Below are positions 8,684 through 18,100 of a stretch of 64,000 nucleotides of DNA, piece by piece. Each line of letters begins with the position of its first letter. Position 1 is the stretch's first letter. The position numbers were made by a program, and so were the translations under genes. The notes below the pieces were generated by a model, which saw only the letters and a list, made by a program, of their open reading frames with translations, ran no database searches and was not told where the DNA came from. The stretch is from the NCBI GenBank assembly GCA_964235495.1, contig CAXSAX010000001.1:1-64000 (forward strand), read 5' to 3'. This stretch comes from LMUY01 sp964235495 (lineage in GTDB: Bacteria > Pseudomonadota > Alphaproteobacteria > Acetobacterales > Acetobacteraceae).

Positions 8684-9568
8684 TCAGAGCCCCAAGCGCC
8701 GGCGGACGGTATCGGCCGCCTCCTGCGTGTCGTCCAGGGGGGTGGTGTGCCACGCCTCCACCCGGCCGCGAAAGGGGCGGATGCGCCCGTCCGCCCGCAG
8801 CCCGGCCAGGAAGGCGCTGATCCGCCGCGAGCGGCCGGGCAGCTCGGCAACCAGCACGGGGGCCGCCGTGGCCACCGCCTCCGACACCATGGAGACGCTG
8901 TCCGCCGTCACCACCAGGGCGTCTGCGCTGGCGAGCAGGCCGAAGTACGGGTTCTCCCCCGTCCCGTCCCACACCCATCCCCCCAGCGGCTGCAACGCCC
9001 GGCGCAGCGCCTCCGCCACCGCGGGCGCGGTGCGTCGGGAGGGGGTGACGGCCATGCCCATCCCGTCGGCCAGCATGGCGGCGGCGAGCTGCGCGGCCAG
9101 GGCGGCACCTTCCGTCGCCTCCAGCCGGAAGCGCCCGTTGCTGCCGCCCACCAGCACCGCCACCAGCGGCCGGGGCAGGTGCGCCAGCCTCCCCGCCCAC
9201 TCCGCCCGCGCTGCCGCCAGCCGCGCGGGCGTCACCCGGTGCAGTGCGGTGCGGGTGACGACGACATTCGGCCCAGTGAGCCGGTCGTGCCGCGCCACGA
9301 CCACCTGGTCGAAGCGGCGCGGGTCCATGCGAGGGTGCTGGATCTGCACGGTGAGCCGGCCCTGCCGCCGCCAGGCCGCCAGCACGGGAGCGGGCTTGCC
9401 GCCGCAGCCCAGGGCGAGAGGTTCGGGCGGCAGCCCCGCGCCGCCCGGCCGCCACCACGGCCGGGGCAGGAGGAGTAGCTTGCGGGGCGCCAGCCCGGCG
9501 GCCTCCGCCAGCCCGAACGCCTGCGACCACATGCCGGCAAGGTCTTCGGCCAAGATGACGCTGTCCAT
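8684..9568 (-). CDS. Mitochondrial fission ELM1 family protein (DUF1022)
   Basis: The sequence matches the bacterial ELM1/DUF1022 family: GCGGKPAPVLAAWRR, VQIQHPRMDPRRFDQVV, VARHDRLTGPNVVVTRTALHRVTP, VLVGGSNGRFRL, DGTGENPYFGLLASADALVVTADSVSM and SEAVATAAPVLV. The fold resembles GT-B glycosyltransferases, and family members are often annotated as nucleoside-diphosphate-sugar epimerases without evidence. The 294-residue length is normal. It is the first gene of a two-gene operon with the 625-residue protein. The substrate is unknown; a sugar-transfer role is inferred from fold only. Confidence 0.88.
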   Translation of the reverse strand: MDSVILAEDLAGMWSQAFGLAEAAGLAPRKLLLLPRPWWRPGGAGLPPEPLALGCGGKPAPVLAAWRRQGRLTVQIQHPRMDPRRFDQVVVARHDRLTGPNVVVTRTALHRVTPARLAAARAEWAGRLAHLPRPLVAVLVGGSNGRFRLEATEGAALAAQLAAAMLADGMGMAVTPSRRTAPAVAEALRRALQPLGGWVWDGTGENPYFGLLASADALVVTADSVSMVSEAVATAAPVLVAELPGRSRRISAFLAGLRADGRIRPFRGRVEAWHTTPLDDTQEAADTVRRRLGL

Positions 9569-9773
9569 GGCGGGCGTTTCAGCCTCGGGCGGACGTGCGG
9601 ACCGGGTTGCCGCGGGCGGACGATGTCGCGTCCATGCTGACCTGCGCCGCTTCCCGTGTCATGCTCATGGCATGGGTGATACCACTTCTTCGCAAGCTGC
9701 CGACAAGCCGGCGTCCGCCGACCCTGCCGTCGAGTGACCGCCTGGAGCACCTGCCCGAAAGGAGATCTCCTGG

Positions 9774-9992
9774 GTGCATTCCAGGAACCGGGAAGCTGGT
9801 CGCATCGTGGCTGACCCGGGGCAGCACGAGGCGGTGGCGTTCCTTGTCGATGCCGGGCCTCAGATCACCAGGGCCACGCGCATCAACGTGACCCTGCCGG
9901 CAGGCCTGGCAGCGGAGACAGACCGCCGGACCGACAACCGCTCGAAGTTCCTGGCCGATGCCGCGCGGGCAAAGCTGCATGACGCTAGATAG
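9774..9992 (+). pseudogene. HicB-type antitoxin, C-terminal remnant
   Basis: The frame from the GTG at 9774 reads EAVAFLVDAGPQ, then RINVTLPAGLAAE, then NRSKFLADAARAKL. This is the C-terminal ribbon-helix-helix half of HicB-family antitoxins. The N-terminal partially degraded RNase-H-like half expected upstream is absent, and no hicA toxin is adjacent. A strong AAAGGAG site at 9758-9764 with nine-base spacing precedes the GTG, so the 72-residue remnant could still be made. I call it a broken gene, but a free-standing DNA-binding peptide is possible. Confidence 0.6.
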
Positions 9993-10019
9993 CCGTCCCA
10001 GCCGCACCCTGAACCCGCA

Positions 10020-10943
10020 ATGACCCGCACGCCCTCCGCGCGGCAAGCGGTGGTCGGCGTGGTGCTCGCGGCCCTGCTGCTCGGCGCTGGGTTGTGCGGC
10101 TCGGTCGTGGCTGTCGGCCTGTGGCTGTCACCGCCTTTCCGCACCATGGTCGGGCCGCCACCGGCCGTGCTGCCGGGGGCGGAAGCCGTGCAGGTGCCCT
10201 CGGCTTCCGGCTCCGTGCTGCAAGGCTGGTGGGTTCCCGGCGCACCCGGCGGCGGCGGCATCATCCTCATGCATGGCGTCCGGGCAGACCGCCGGCAGAT
10301 GGTGCAGCGCGCCCGCGTCCTGCACGAGCACGGGTTCGCCGTCCTGCTGTTCGATTTGCAGGCCCATGGCGAAAGCCCGGGCCGCCGCATCACCTTCGGC
10401 CGGCTGGAGGCAATGGACGCCGCGGCAGCCGTGCGTTTCGTCCAGGGCCGCCTGCCGGGCGAGAAGCTGGGGGCGATCGGCGTCTCGCTCGGCGGCGCGG
10501 CGGCGCTGCTCGGCGCGGAGCCTTTGCCGGTGGACGCGCTTGTGCTCGAATCGGTGTACCCTGACATCGACGCGGCGCTCGCCAACCGGCTGCAGACCGG
10601 TCTGGGCCGCATCGCCGGGCCGCTGCTCGCTCCGCTGCTCACGCCCGTGTTCGATGGGCTGCTGCCGCCGCTGCTCGGCGTGCGCCCGGAGGAGTTGCGC
10701 CCCATCGACCGGACAGGGAGCATCGTGGCCCCTGTCCTGCTGGCATCAGGCACGGTGGACGACCGGACCCCGCTTGCCGAGGCGCAAGCCTTATTTCAGC
10801 GTGCGCCGGAGCCCAAGCAATTCTGGGCCGTGCCGGGTGCGGCCCACATCGATTTGGAACAATTCGGCCGGGACGAATACTGGGGAGTCGTCCTGCCATT
10901 CCTGGTCAGATACCTTCGACCTGGCGAAACCGCGAAAGGCTGA
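10020..10943 (+). CDS. Membrane-anchored alpha/beta hydrolase
   Basis: An N-terminal signal anchor (VVGVVLAALLLGAGLCGSVVAVGLWL) is followed by an alpha/beta hydrolase domain. Visible elements are the LMHGVRADR oxyanion-side HG, the nucleophile elbow GVSLGG, the acid in LLASGTVDDRTP and the catalytic histidine in PGAAHIDLEQ. The cell-surface position and lack of a lid resemble the BAAT/acyl-CoA or YqkD/FrsA-like esterases, but the substrate is unknown. A small secreted-protein gene starts four bases downstream and probably shares the transcript. Confidence 0.85.
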   Translation: MTRTPSARQAVVGVVLAALLLGAGLCGSVVAVGLWLSPPFRTMVGPPPAVLPGAEAVQVPSASGSVLQGWWVPGAPGGGGIILMHGVRADRRQMVQRARVLHEHGFAVLLFDLQAHGESPGRRITFGRLEAMDAAAAVRFVQGRLPGEKLGAIGVSLGGAAALLGAEPLPVDALVLESVYPDIDAALANRLQTGLGRIAGPLLAPLLTPVFDGLLPPLLGVRPEELRPIDRTGSIVAPVLLASGTVDDRTPLAEAQALFQRAPEPKQFWAVPGAAHIDLEQFGRDEYWGVVLPFLVRYLRPGETAKG

Positions 10944-10947
10944 GCCG

Positions 10948-11385
10948 ATGCGCATGATGCACAGAAGCTTCTATATTCTCGCGGCTCTTCTTATTGCTTC
11001 GCAAGTCCGGGCGAACGTGTTGGACGGCGTCTGGACCGGCAGCTATTTCTGCCAGCAAGGCCTGACGGCGCTGGAATTGTTCGTCACCATCTCACCCAAC
11101 GGCGTGCCGCTGGCCCTGTTCCACTTCGGCGATGGCAGCATAGACCGCCCCGAAGGCTGCTTCGCGATGCAGGGAACGCTGTCGAAGGAACGGATGAACT
11201 TCACGGCAGGCAAGTGGCTGCTTCGCCCCTATGGATATGTGAGCGTGGACTTGAGCGGCATCGTCAACGGAAATGCCTATGCTGGCCAAGTCGCTGGCCC
11301 CGATTGCACCACCTTCACCTTGCAATGGAGGCCGGGCAGCCCTGCTCCAGCCGCGTGCCAGGCTCGGGAGACACCTATCTCCTAG
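10948..11385 (+). CDS. Small secreted protein of unknown function
   Basis: The ATG at 10948, four bases after the hydrolase stop, opens a 145-residue protein with a signal peptide (FYILAALLIASQVRANV, cleavage probably after RA). The mature part starts LDGVWTGSYFCQQGLTALEL and contains GVPLALFHFGDG, FAMQGTL and TFTLQWRPG. Four cysteines could form two disulfides. The pattern resembles small beta-barrel exported proteins; I do not recognise a named family. It ends in TAG. Confidence 0.7.
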   Translation: MRMMHRSFYILAALLIASQVRANVLDGVWTGSYFCQQGLTALELFVTISPNGVPLALFHFGDGSIDRPEGCFAMQGTLSKERMNFTAGKWLLRPYGYVSVDLSGIVNGNAYAGQVAGPDCTTFTLQWRPGSPAPAACQARETPIS

Positions 11386-11581
11386 CTCTCCAACCCATTT
11401 TGCTTGACTACGCTGCACCGCAGCACTACAAACCATTCTGCGCACCTCGATGCCCGGCTTTGCCGTTTCCGAACGCCAGCCTTCATCCCATCCAGTGTCT
11501 CGCGCCGGTTCGTGGTCCTGCTGATCGCGATTGACGCCCAGAGCACATCCGCGATGGCGCGTCCGCACACGAAAGTCACCC

Positions 11582-12718
11582 ATGTCATCCTTCCAAGACC
11601 TCGGCCTGGCCGCGCCGCTGCTCGCCGCGCTGACCGCCAAGGGCTACGTCGATCCGACGCCGATCCAGGAGCAAGCTATCCCGCACGTCCTGACCGGCCA
11701 TGACGTCCAGGGCATTGCCCAAACTGGCACCGGCAAGACCGCTGCGTTTGCGCTGCCCATCATCCACAACATGCTGGCCACCCGGAAGCACCCGGGCAAG
11801 CGGGGCGTGCGCTGCCTTGTCATGGCGCCGACCCGCGAACTGGCCAGCCAAATCGCCGAGAGTTTCCGCGAGTACGCCGCCGGGTCGCCGATCCGGGTCG
11901 CTTTGATGTTTGGCGGCGTGCCGAAGCCGCGCCAGGCCCGCGCGGTCGATAACGGCGTCGATGTGCTGGTGTGCACGCCGGGCCGGCTGCTGGACCACCT
12001 GAACGACCGTGCCGTGAACCTTGGCAACGTCGAGGTTCTGGTGCTGGACGAGGCGGACCACATGCTCGATCTCGGCTTCATCGTGCCGATTAAGAAGATC
12101 GTCTCCTACATCCCCAAGGTGCGGCAGACGCTGTTCTTCTCCGCCACCATGCCGAAGGAGATCGAGAGCCTGGCCGGCGCCCTGCTGCGCGACCCGGTGC
12201 ACGTCGCCGTCACCCCGGTCGCCAAGACCGCGGACCGGGTGGAACAGACTGTCGTGTTCGTCGAGGCGCCGCGCAAGCGCGCGTTGCTGTCCGCTATCCT
12301 CAAGCGCAAGGGCATGGGCCGCACGCTGGTGTTCACCCGCACCAAGCATGGCGCGGACAAGGTCGTGCAGCACCTGGAGGCGTCCGGCCAGCGTGCCGCC
12401 GCCATCCACGGCAACAAGAGCCAGGGGCAGCGCGAGCGGGCGCTCGCCGCGTTCAAGGACGGCAGCGTGCCGGTGCTGATCGCGACGGACATCGCGGCCC
12501 GCGGCATCGACGTGGACGGCATCACCCACGTCATTAACTTCGACTTGCCGAACGTACCGGAAAGCTACGTCCACCGCATCGGCCGCACCGCGCGGGCGGG
12601 CCATGCCGGGGAGGCGATCAGCTTTTGCGACTCGACCGAGCGGCCGCACCTGCGCGGCATCGAGAAGCTGATCCGCACCCGCCTGCCGGTGGCGGAGATG
12701 GACGCGCTGGCCGCCTGA
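11582..12718 (+). CDS. DEAD-box RNA helicase (RhlE-like)
   Basis: All core superfamily-2 motifs are visible: Q motif (GYVDPTPIQEQAI), Walker A (AQTGTGKT), PTRELASQI, DEAD (VLDEADHMLDLGF), SAT (FFSATMPKEIE), TDIAARGIDVDG and HRIGRTARAG. It unwinds or remodels RNA in the cytoplasm. The protein is ~378 residues and lacks the basic C-terminal tail found in longer RhlE proteins. I prefer the ATG at 11582 (MSSFQDLGLAAPL) to one 17 codons upstream because it matches the usual N-terminus. A perfect hairpin follows the stop. Confidence 0.92.
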   Translation: MSSFQDLGLAAPLLAALTAKGYVDPTPIQEQAIPHVLTGHDVQGIAQTGTGKTAAFALPIIHNMLATRKHPGKRGVRCLVMAPTRELASQIAESFREYAAGSPIRVALMFGGVPKPRQARAVDNGVDVLVCTPGRLLDHLNDRAVNLGNVEVLVLDEADHMLDLGFIVPIKKIVSYIPKVRQTLFFSATMPKEIESLAGALLRDPVHVAVTPVAKTADRVEQTVVFVEAPRKRALLSAILKRKGMGRTLVFTRTKHGADKVVQHLEASGQRAAAIHGNKSQGQRERALAAFKDGSVPVLIATDIAARGIDVDGITHVINFDLPNVPESYVHRIGRTARAGHAGEAISFCDSTERPHLRGIEKLIRTRLPVAEMDALAA

Positions 12719-12728
12719 GTTGCCCAGA

Positions 12729-12755
12729 GGGGGCAAGGCCGGCGGCCTTGCCCCC
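12729..12755 (+). terminator. Perfect 12-bp hairpin after the helicase gene
   Basis: GGGGGCAAGGCC, a GGC loop and GGCCTTGCCCCC form a perfect twelve-base stem eleven bases beyond the helicase stop. No T-run follows. Such GC-rich hairpins are a common terminator style in this genome type. Confidence 0.6.
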
Positions 12756-12988
12756 AGAGCCACAGCGATGCCACTGGAAGCGCGCTTCCGGGATTGCCGT
12801 GCAGCGGAAGCTACAAGGGAGCTGCATGGCTGAGGCCGGGTTTTGCCCGACGGCAAAATCCTCTGGCCGCCTGGCTTATCATTAACGGTGTCACGGAAAC
12901 CCTGTTCCCTTGCGGGTGCAGGGCGCAACCCTGCTGCTTGGCATCGCCTAGCTAGTCAGCCTAACCTCCCCAGACGGGAGAAGCGGTT

Positions 12989-15900
12989 ATGACCAGCCTG
13001 TTTCAGCGTGCAGCATGCCTGGCCGCGTTGCTGGCCTGTCTCGCCGGCCCCGGTCACGCCGCCGATTTCGACCTTCCCGGCTTGGACGCTGACAGTGAGC
13101 AGTTCGCTGCCGCCCTGTCCAAACCGTTCCCCGCCGGCGGCACGCCGGATAGCCGCAGCAAGGCAGAATCGCGGGCGGCCCTTGCCGCCGCCCGCAGCGA
13201 CTGGACTACCGCCGCCACGGCGTTGGAAAGCCGGCTGGGGCAGTCGGACGTGAGCGCCGAGTTATGGCTGCAACTGTCGCAGGCCGAGCTGAAACGCACC
13301 CCGCCCGACTTGCGCCGGGCACTGGATGCGGCGTGGCAATCCTACCAGGCCGCCGACGAAGCGCCGGACAAGGCCGTCGCCATGGTCGGGGCCGCGCAGG
13401 CGCTGCTGGCGCAGGGGCGTCCGGCGCAGGCTGGCCAGGCGTTCGCCGAAGCCGTCGCCCAGGCGCCCGGCAACGCCGCCTACCAGCGGATGCTGGCGGA
13501 CGCGAACCAGGCTGCCGGCCTGCTGGTCGTCCGGGTGCACACGGAGGTGGACGCCGATCCGCCGCGCGCCTGCATCGTGTTCAACGTTCCCCCCTCCCGC
13601 CGCAACGACTTCCATCCGGAAGACTGGGTGCGGCTCGACCCAGCGGTCCCGGATGCCGCCATCACCCGGGAAGGGGACGATATCTGCGTCTCCGGCCTGC
13701 CGCTCGCCGCCACTACCCGCGCCATCTTGCGCCAGGGTCTGCCCGGCGAGGGCGGGATCGCCATGAAAGCCGAGGGCGTGGCTGCGCTCGCCATGGGCAA
13801 TCGCTCGCCCCTGCTGGCCTTCGACAACCGCATGTTCTTGCTGCCGCGCGGCCAGCCGCCCCGCATCGTGCTGACCAGCAGCAACGTCTCGTCCGTCAAG
13901 CTCGGCATCGTGCTGTTTACCGAGCGCACCATGCTGCCCTGGACGCAGCAGAGCGCGCTGGGCAAGCCGATAGAAAGCTATCTCGCGGGCCAGCTGGACA
14001 AGGACCAGGCCCGGGTGGTGTGGAGCGGCCGCGCAGCATTGCCCGGCTTCAGCCAGAACGCCCGCCTGCGCACCGTCCTGCCGCTGCCGGCCGACGCGAT
14101 GCAGACGCCGGGCCTCTACGCGGTGACGGTGCGGCCGGACGACGGGCAGCCCGAGTATGCGACTCAAGCCGTGCAGCCGGTGCTGCAAACCGATCTCGCC
14201 CCCACCGTCTGGCGGGGCGGCGACGGGCTCACCGTACAGCTGCGAGGCTACTCCGACGCCCGTCCCCGGCCCGGCGTGGCCCTGCGATTGATGGCGCGCA
14301 ACAACGACATCCTGGCCGAAGCGCGCACGGACGCGGACGGCATGGCGCATTTTGCCGCCCCCCTGCTGCATGGCGAGGGCGTGATGGCGCCCGCCGCCCT
14401 GCAAGGCACGCTGGCCGGCGCGCCGGACGACTTCGTCAGCCTCGACCTGGACGCCGCGGCCTTTGACCTGTCGGACCGCGGCGTCACCGGCGCGCCGCAG
14501 CCCGGGCCGCTGGACGCCTTTGTCTGGCCGGACCGCGGCATCTACCGCCCCGGCGAGACGGTGCAGCTCATGGCGCTGCTGCGCGACGCCGCGGGGCAGC
14601 CGGTGGACCGCCCGGCGCACCTGCGCATCAAGCGCCCCAACGGCACCGTGTTCATGGACAGCGTGGTGCAGCCGGGCGGCGGCGGGTCGCTGCACCTGGC
14701 CGTCGCGCTGTCGAACGGCGCGCCCGTCGGCGGCTGGACGGTGCAGGTGCTGTCCGACCCCGACGGTCCGGCGGCCGGCGAGGCCGGGTTCAAGGTAGAT
14801 GCCTTTGTGCCCGACCGCATGGCCGTGGAACTGAGCGGCCTGCCCGCGCAACTAGCTCCCGGCAGCCCGCAATCCGTCGCGGTGGAGGCCCGTTTCCTGT
14901 ATGGCGCCCCCGCCATGCACCTGACCGGCAGCGCGGAGCTGCGGCTGGAGTTCGCTGCCAAGCCGCCCGATGCGCTGGCCGGCTACCAGGTCGGGCTGGC
15001 GGACGAGGCGTTCGCCCCGCAGGCCGCTACCCTGGTGCTGCCCCCCACCGACGATGCCGGGCATGCCACCCTCGCATTGCACTTGCCCGCAGCGCCGGAC
15101 AGCACCCACCCGGTGCAGGCGGCGCTGGACGTGTCGGTCAACGATCCCTCCGGCCACGCCGCCCATGCCACCGCCACGATCCCGGTCCGTGCATCCGAGC
15201 CGTTGATCGGCATCCGCCCCGGCTTCGACGGTTCGGTGGACGCCGGGTCCGAAGCCGCGTTCGACATCGCCGCCATCGGGCCGGACGGCCGCCGCATGGC
15301 GCTGCCGGTAAGGGTGCGGCTGGTGCGCGAGCGGCCGGACTGGCGGCTGGTAACCAGCGGCAGCCTGTCCTCCTACGAGACGGTGTGGCGCGACGAGCCG
15401 GTCGAGAGTCACGACCTGGTCATCCCCGCAGACGGCACGCTGCGCTTCGCCCGCACGCTCGGCTTCGGCCGCTACCGGCTGGAAGTGGCGCAGCCGCACG
15501 GGCTGGCCGCCAGCTCCGTCCGCTTCCGCGCCGGCTGGGCCAGCTCCGACAGCCCGGACGTGCCGGACCGCGCCGACGTGTCGGCGGACCGCAAGGCCTA
15601 CCCGCCAGGTGCGACCGCCCGCATCCACGTCGTCGCCCCGTTCGCCGGGCCGGCGACCTTGCTGGTGATGACCAACCGCGTGCTGTCCGCCCGCAGCGTG
15701 GACGTGCCGGCGGGCGGTGCGGATTTCGACGTGCCGGTGGACGCCGCCTGGGGACCGGGCGCCTACGTGGCGCTGCACGTGTTCCGCGGCGGCAACGGTG
15801 CCAAGCGGCCGGACCGCGCCATCGGGCTAACCTGGCTAGGCCTCGACCCGGCTTCGCGCCAGCTGGACGTGGCGTTCGATGCCCCCGCCTCCGTGCTGCC

Positions 15901-18100
15901 CCGCGCCACCGCCCATGTGGCGCTGCACACCGCACCCGGCGCATGGGTCAGTGTGGCAGCGGTGGACGAGGGCATCCTGCGCCTGACCAATTTCACGACG
16001 CCGGACGCCAGGCCGCACTATCTCGGCCGCCGCGGCCTGGGAGTGGACATCCGCGACGACTGGGGCCGCCTGCTCGCCCCGACCGAAGGCACGGCCGCCG
16101 CCTTGCGGCAGGGTGGCGACGAGGGCGCGTCCGGCCGCCCGAACATCCCGCAGCAGATCGTCTCGCTGTTCCAGCCGCCGGTGCAGGCGGACGCGTCCGG
16201 CGCGGTGGACGTGGCGCTGCCCCTCCCCGACTTCGCCGGCCAGGTGCGGCTGATGGCGGTGGCGTGGGACGGCAACCGGCTAGGCTCCACCGGTGCCGAC
16301 CTGTTCGTGCGCGACCCGCTGGTAGCCGAGCCGCTGCTGCCGCGCTTCCTCGCCCCCGGCGACGTGGCGCAGGCCAGCGTGCTGCTGCAGAACGTGGCGC
16401 TGCCGGAAGGCCCGGTATCGGTGCAGGCAAGCACGGACGGTCCTCTTGCCTTGGCAGGCGACGCCGTCCTGGCCGCCACTCTCGCCCCCGGCGCGCAGGC
16501 CGTGGCGGGGCTGGGGCTGCGGGCGACCGGCGTGGGGCTGGCCCACGTGACACTCGACGTCTCCGGTCCCGGCGGCTTCCACGCCCGGCACGTCGCCGCC
16601 CTCGACGTGCACCCGGTGCGCGGCCTGTCCACTGACAGCAGCGCCGGCGAGCTGCCGGCCGGCGGCACGGCGGCCCTCGCACCGCAGACTGCGGCGTTCC
16701 TCCCCGGCACTTGGTCGGCCACCGCGAGCTTCGGCGCCCCCATCCGCTACGACGCCGGCGCGCTGGTGCGGGCGCTAGACGCCTACCCGCTGTTCTGCCT
16801 GGAGCAAGCGATCAGCAAAGGCTTTCCCCTGGCGCTGCTGCCGGACGGTGCGGCGGCCGGCCCGGACCGCGCCCTGCGCTTGCAGCATGCGGTGGATACC
16901 GTGCTCGACCGGCAGCGCTACGATGGCCTGTTCGGCCTGTGGACGGCCAGCGACGAAGCGGAGCCCTGGCTGTCCGCCTATGCCACCGAATTCCTGCTGC
17001 GCGCCCGGCAGGCTGGCGCCACCGTCGGCGACGCTGCGATGGCGGACGCGCTGAAGGCGCAGACGGACCCGATCAACAGCCCCGACAGCGGCGCGGAGGG
17101 CCAGGCGCTGCAAGCCTACCGCCTGTACGTCGCGGCCCTCGCCGGCCAGCCGCGCGCCGGCGCCGGCCGCATCCTGTTCGAGGACCTGGACAGCTTGCCC
17201 ACCCCGCTCGCCCGCGCCCAGCTGGCCGCTGCCCTGGCGCTGGGCAATGACCGCCCCCGCGCAGAACGGGCCTTCGCCGCCGCCATCGCCACACCCGGCC
17301 GTAAACCGTGGGAGTACGACTACGGCGATGCCACGCGGGACGCCGCCGGCGTGGCGCTGCTGCTGAAGGAGTCCGGCCTGCTGGCCAATCGCATGCCGGA
17401 CCTGATCGCCCGCCTCCCTGGCGGCGATGTCAAGCCCGCCGCGCTCAACACCCAGCAGCAAGCCTGGCTCGCCGCCGCCGCCGGGGCGCTCGGGCGCGAC
17501 GGCGCGGTGACCCGGGTCAGCCTGGACGGCCGCGCCCTGCCGCCGAGCCCCGTGGTGATGGCGGCGCTTACCGGCCCCGCCACCGCGCGCAACATCGGCG
17601 ACCGCGCCGTGTGGCAGACCGTCTCGGCCAGCGGCGTGCTGGCGCAGGCCGCTCCGGCGGCGCGGTCGGCCATGCGGGTCAGCCGCAAGTTCCTGGACCT
17701 GGACGGTGCTGTGCTGGACCTCGCGCACCTGCGCCAGAACACGGTGTTCGTGCTGCTGTTGGAGGGGACCGCGGAGGATGGCCAGCCGCACCGGGCGCAG
17801 TTGCTGCAAGGCCTGCCCGCCGGCTGGGAGATCGCCGGCCGCTTCGCCCCCGGCGACGCGCAGGGCTTGCCCTGGCTCGGCACGCTGTCCGACACGGAGG
17901 CCATGCCCGCCGCCGATGACCGTTTCCAGGCGGTGATCGCGCTGACCGGGGAGGAGCCGGCCTTTCGCGTCGCGGTGCGGCTGCGCGCGGTGACGCCGGG
18001 CAACTTCGAGATTCCCGGCGCGGAGCTGTCCGACATGTACCGCCCCGGCGTGTTCGCGCGCCAGGGCAGCAACCGCATCGATGTCCAGCCGCCGCAATAG
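12989..18100 (+). CDS. Alpha-2-macroglobulin family protein with thioester motif
   Basis: The 1703-residue protein starts with a signal peptide (LAALLACLAGPGHAADF) and has the domain layout of bacterial alpha-2-macroglobulins: TPR-like N-terminus, MG domains (DRGIYRPGETVQLMALLRD), an A2M core (LPDFAGQVRLMAVAWDGNRLGS) and the thioester region YPLFCLEQAISKGFP, with the cysteine at residue 1270. Bacterial homologues act in the periplasm as broad protease inhibitors that trap attacking proteases through the thioester. The pbpC gene overlaps its 3' end by 20 bases, the conserved A2M-PBP1C pairing thought to link defence with cell-wall repair. GGGAGAAGCGG precedes the ATG. Confidence 0.95.
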   Translation: MTSLFQRAACLAALLACLAGPGHAADFDLPGLDADSEQFAAALSKPFPAGGTPDSRSKAESRAALAAARSDWTTAATALESRLGQSDVSAELWLQLSQAELKRTPPDLRRALDAAWQSYQAADEAPDKAVAMVGAAQALLAQGRPAQAGQAFAEAVAQAPGNAAYQRMLADANQAAGLLVVRVHTEVDADPPRACIVFNVPPSRRNDFHPEDWVRLDPAVPDAAITREGDDICVSGLPLAATTRAILRQGLPGEGGIAMKAEGVAALAMGNRSPLLAFDNRMFLLPRGQPPRIVLTSSNVSSVKLGIVLFTERTMLPWTQQSALGKPIESYLAGQLDKDQARVVWSGRAALPGFSQNARLRTVLPLPADAMQTPGLYAVTVRPDDGQPEYATQAVQPVLQTDLAPTVWRGGDGLTVQLRGYSDARPRPGVALRLMARNNDILAEARTDADGMAHFAAPLLHGEGVMAPAALQGTLAGAPDDFVSLDLDAAAFDLSDRGVTGAPQPGPLDAFVWPDRGIYRPGETVQLMALLRDAAGQPVDRPAHLRIKRPNGTVFMDSVVQPGGGGSLHLAVALSNGAPVGGWTVQVLSDPDGPAAGEAGFKVDAFVPDRMAVELSGLPAQLAPGSPQSVAVEARFLYGAPAMHLTGSAELRLEFAAKPPDALAGYQVGLADEAFAPQAATLVLPPTDDAGHATLALHLPAAPDSTHPVQAALDVSVNDPSGHAAHATATIPVRASEPLIGIRPGFDGSVDAGSEAAFDIAAIGPDGRRMALPVRVRLVRERPDWRLVTSGSLSSYETVWRDEPVESHDLVIPADGTLRFARTLGFGRYRLEVAQPHGLAASSVRFRAGWASSDSPDVPDRADVSADRKAYPPGATARIHVVAPFAGPATLLVMTNRVLSARSVDVPAGGADFDVPVDAAWGPGAYVALHVFRGGNGAKRPDRAIGLTWLGLDPASRQLDVAFDAPASVLPRATAHVALHTAPGAWVSVAAVDEGILRLTNFTTPDARPHYLGRRGLGVDIRDDWGRLLAPTEGTAAALRQGGDEGASGRPNIPQQIVSLFQPPVQADASGAVDVALPLPDFAGQVRLMAVAWDGNRLGSTGADLFVRDPLVAEPLLPRFLAPGDVAQASVLLQNVALPEGPVSVQASTDGPLALAGDAVLAATLAPGAQAVAGLGLRATGVGLAHVTLDVSGPGGFHARHVAALDVHPVRGLSTDSSAGELPAGGTAALAPQTAAFLPGTWSATASFGAPIRYDAGALVRALDAYPLFCLEQAISKGFPLALLPDGAAAGPDRALRLQHAVDTVLDRQRYDGLFGLWTASDEAEPWLSAYATEFLLRARQAGATVGDAAMADALKAQTDPINSPDSGAEGQALQAYRLYVAALAGQPRAGAGRILFEDLDSLPTPLARAQLAAALALGNDRPRAERAFAAAIATPGRKPWEYDYGDATRDAAGVALLLKESGLLANRMPDLIARLPGGDVKPAALNTQQQAWLAAAAGALGRDGAVTRVSLDGRALPPSPVVMAALTGPATARNIGDRAVWQTVSASGVLAQAAPAARSAMRVSRKFLDLDGAVLDLAHLRQNTVFVLLLEGTAEDGQPHRAQLLQGLPAGWEIAGRFAPGDAQGLPWLGTLSDTEAMPAADDRFQAVIALTGEEPAFRVAVRLRAVTPGNFEIPGAELSDMYRPGVFARQGSNRIDVQPPQ

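Noticed and set aside
9672..9737. 21-codon frame before the HicB remnant
   Set aside because: It is too short, has no ribosome site, and its sequence does not match the missing N-terminal half of HicB.
11585..12928. 447-codon minus-strand open frame opposite the helicase gene
   Set aside because: It is antisense to a gene with all DEAD-box motifs, has no domain of its own and a composition expected from the reverse of GC-rich codons.
12755..12988. Riboswitch upstream of the A2M gene
   Set aside because: I looked for cobalamin, TPP and SAM aptamer core sequences and could not recognise any.
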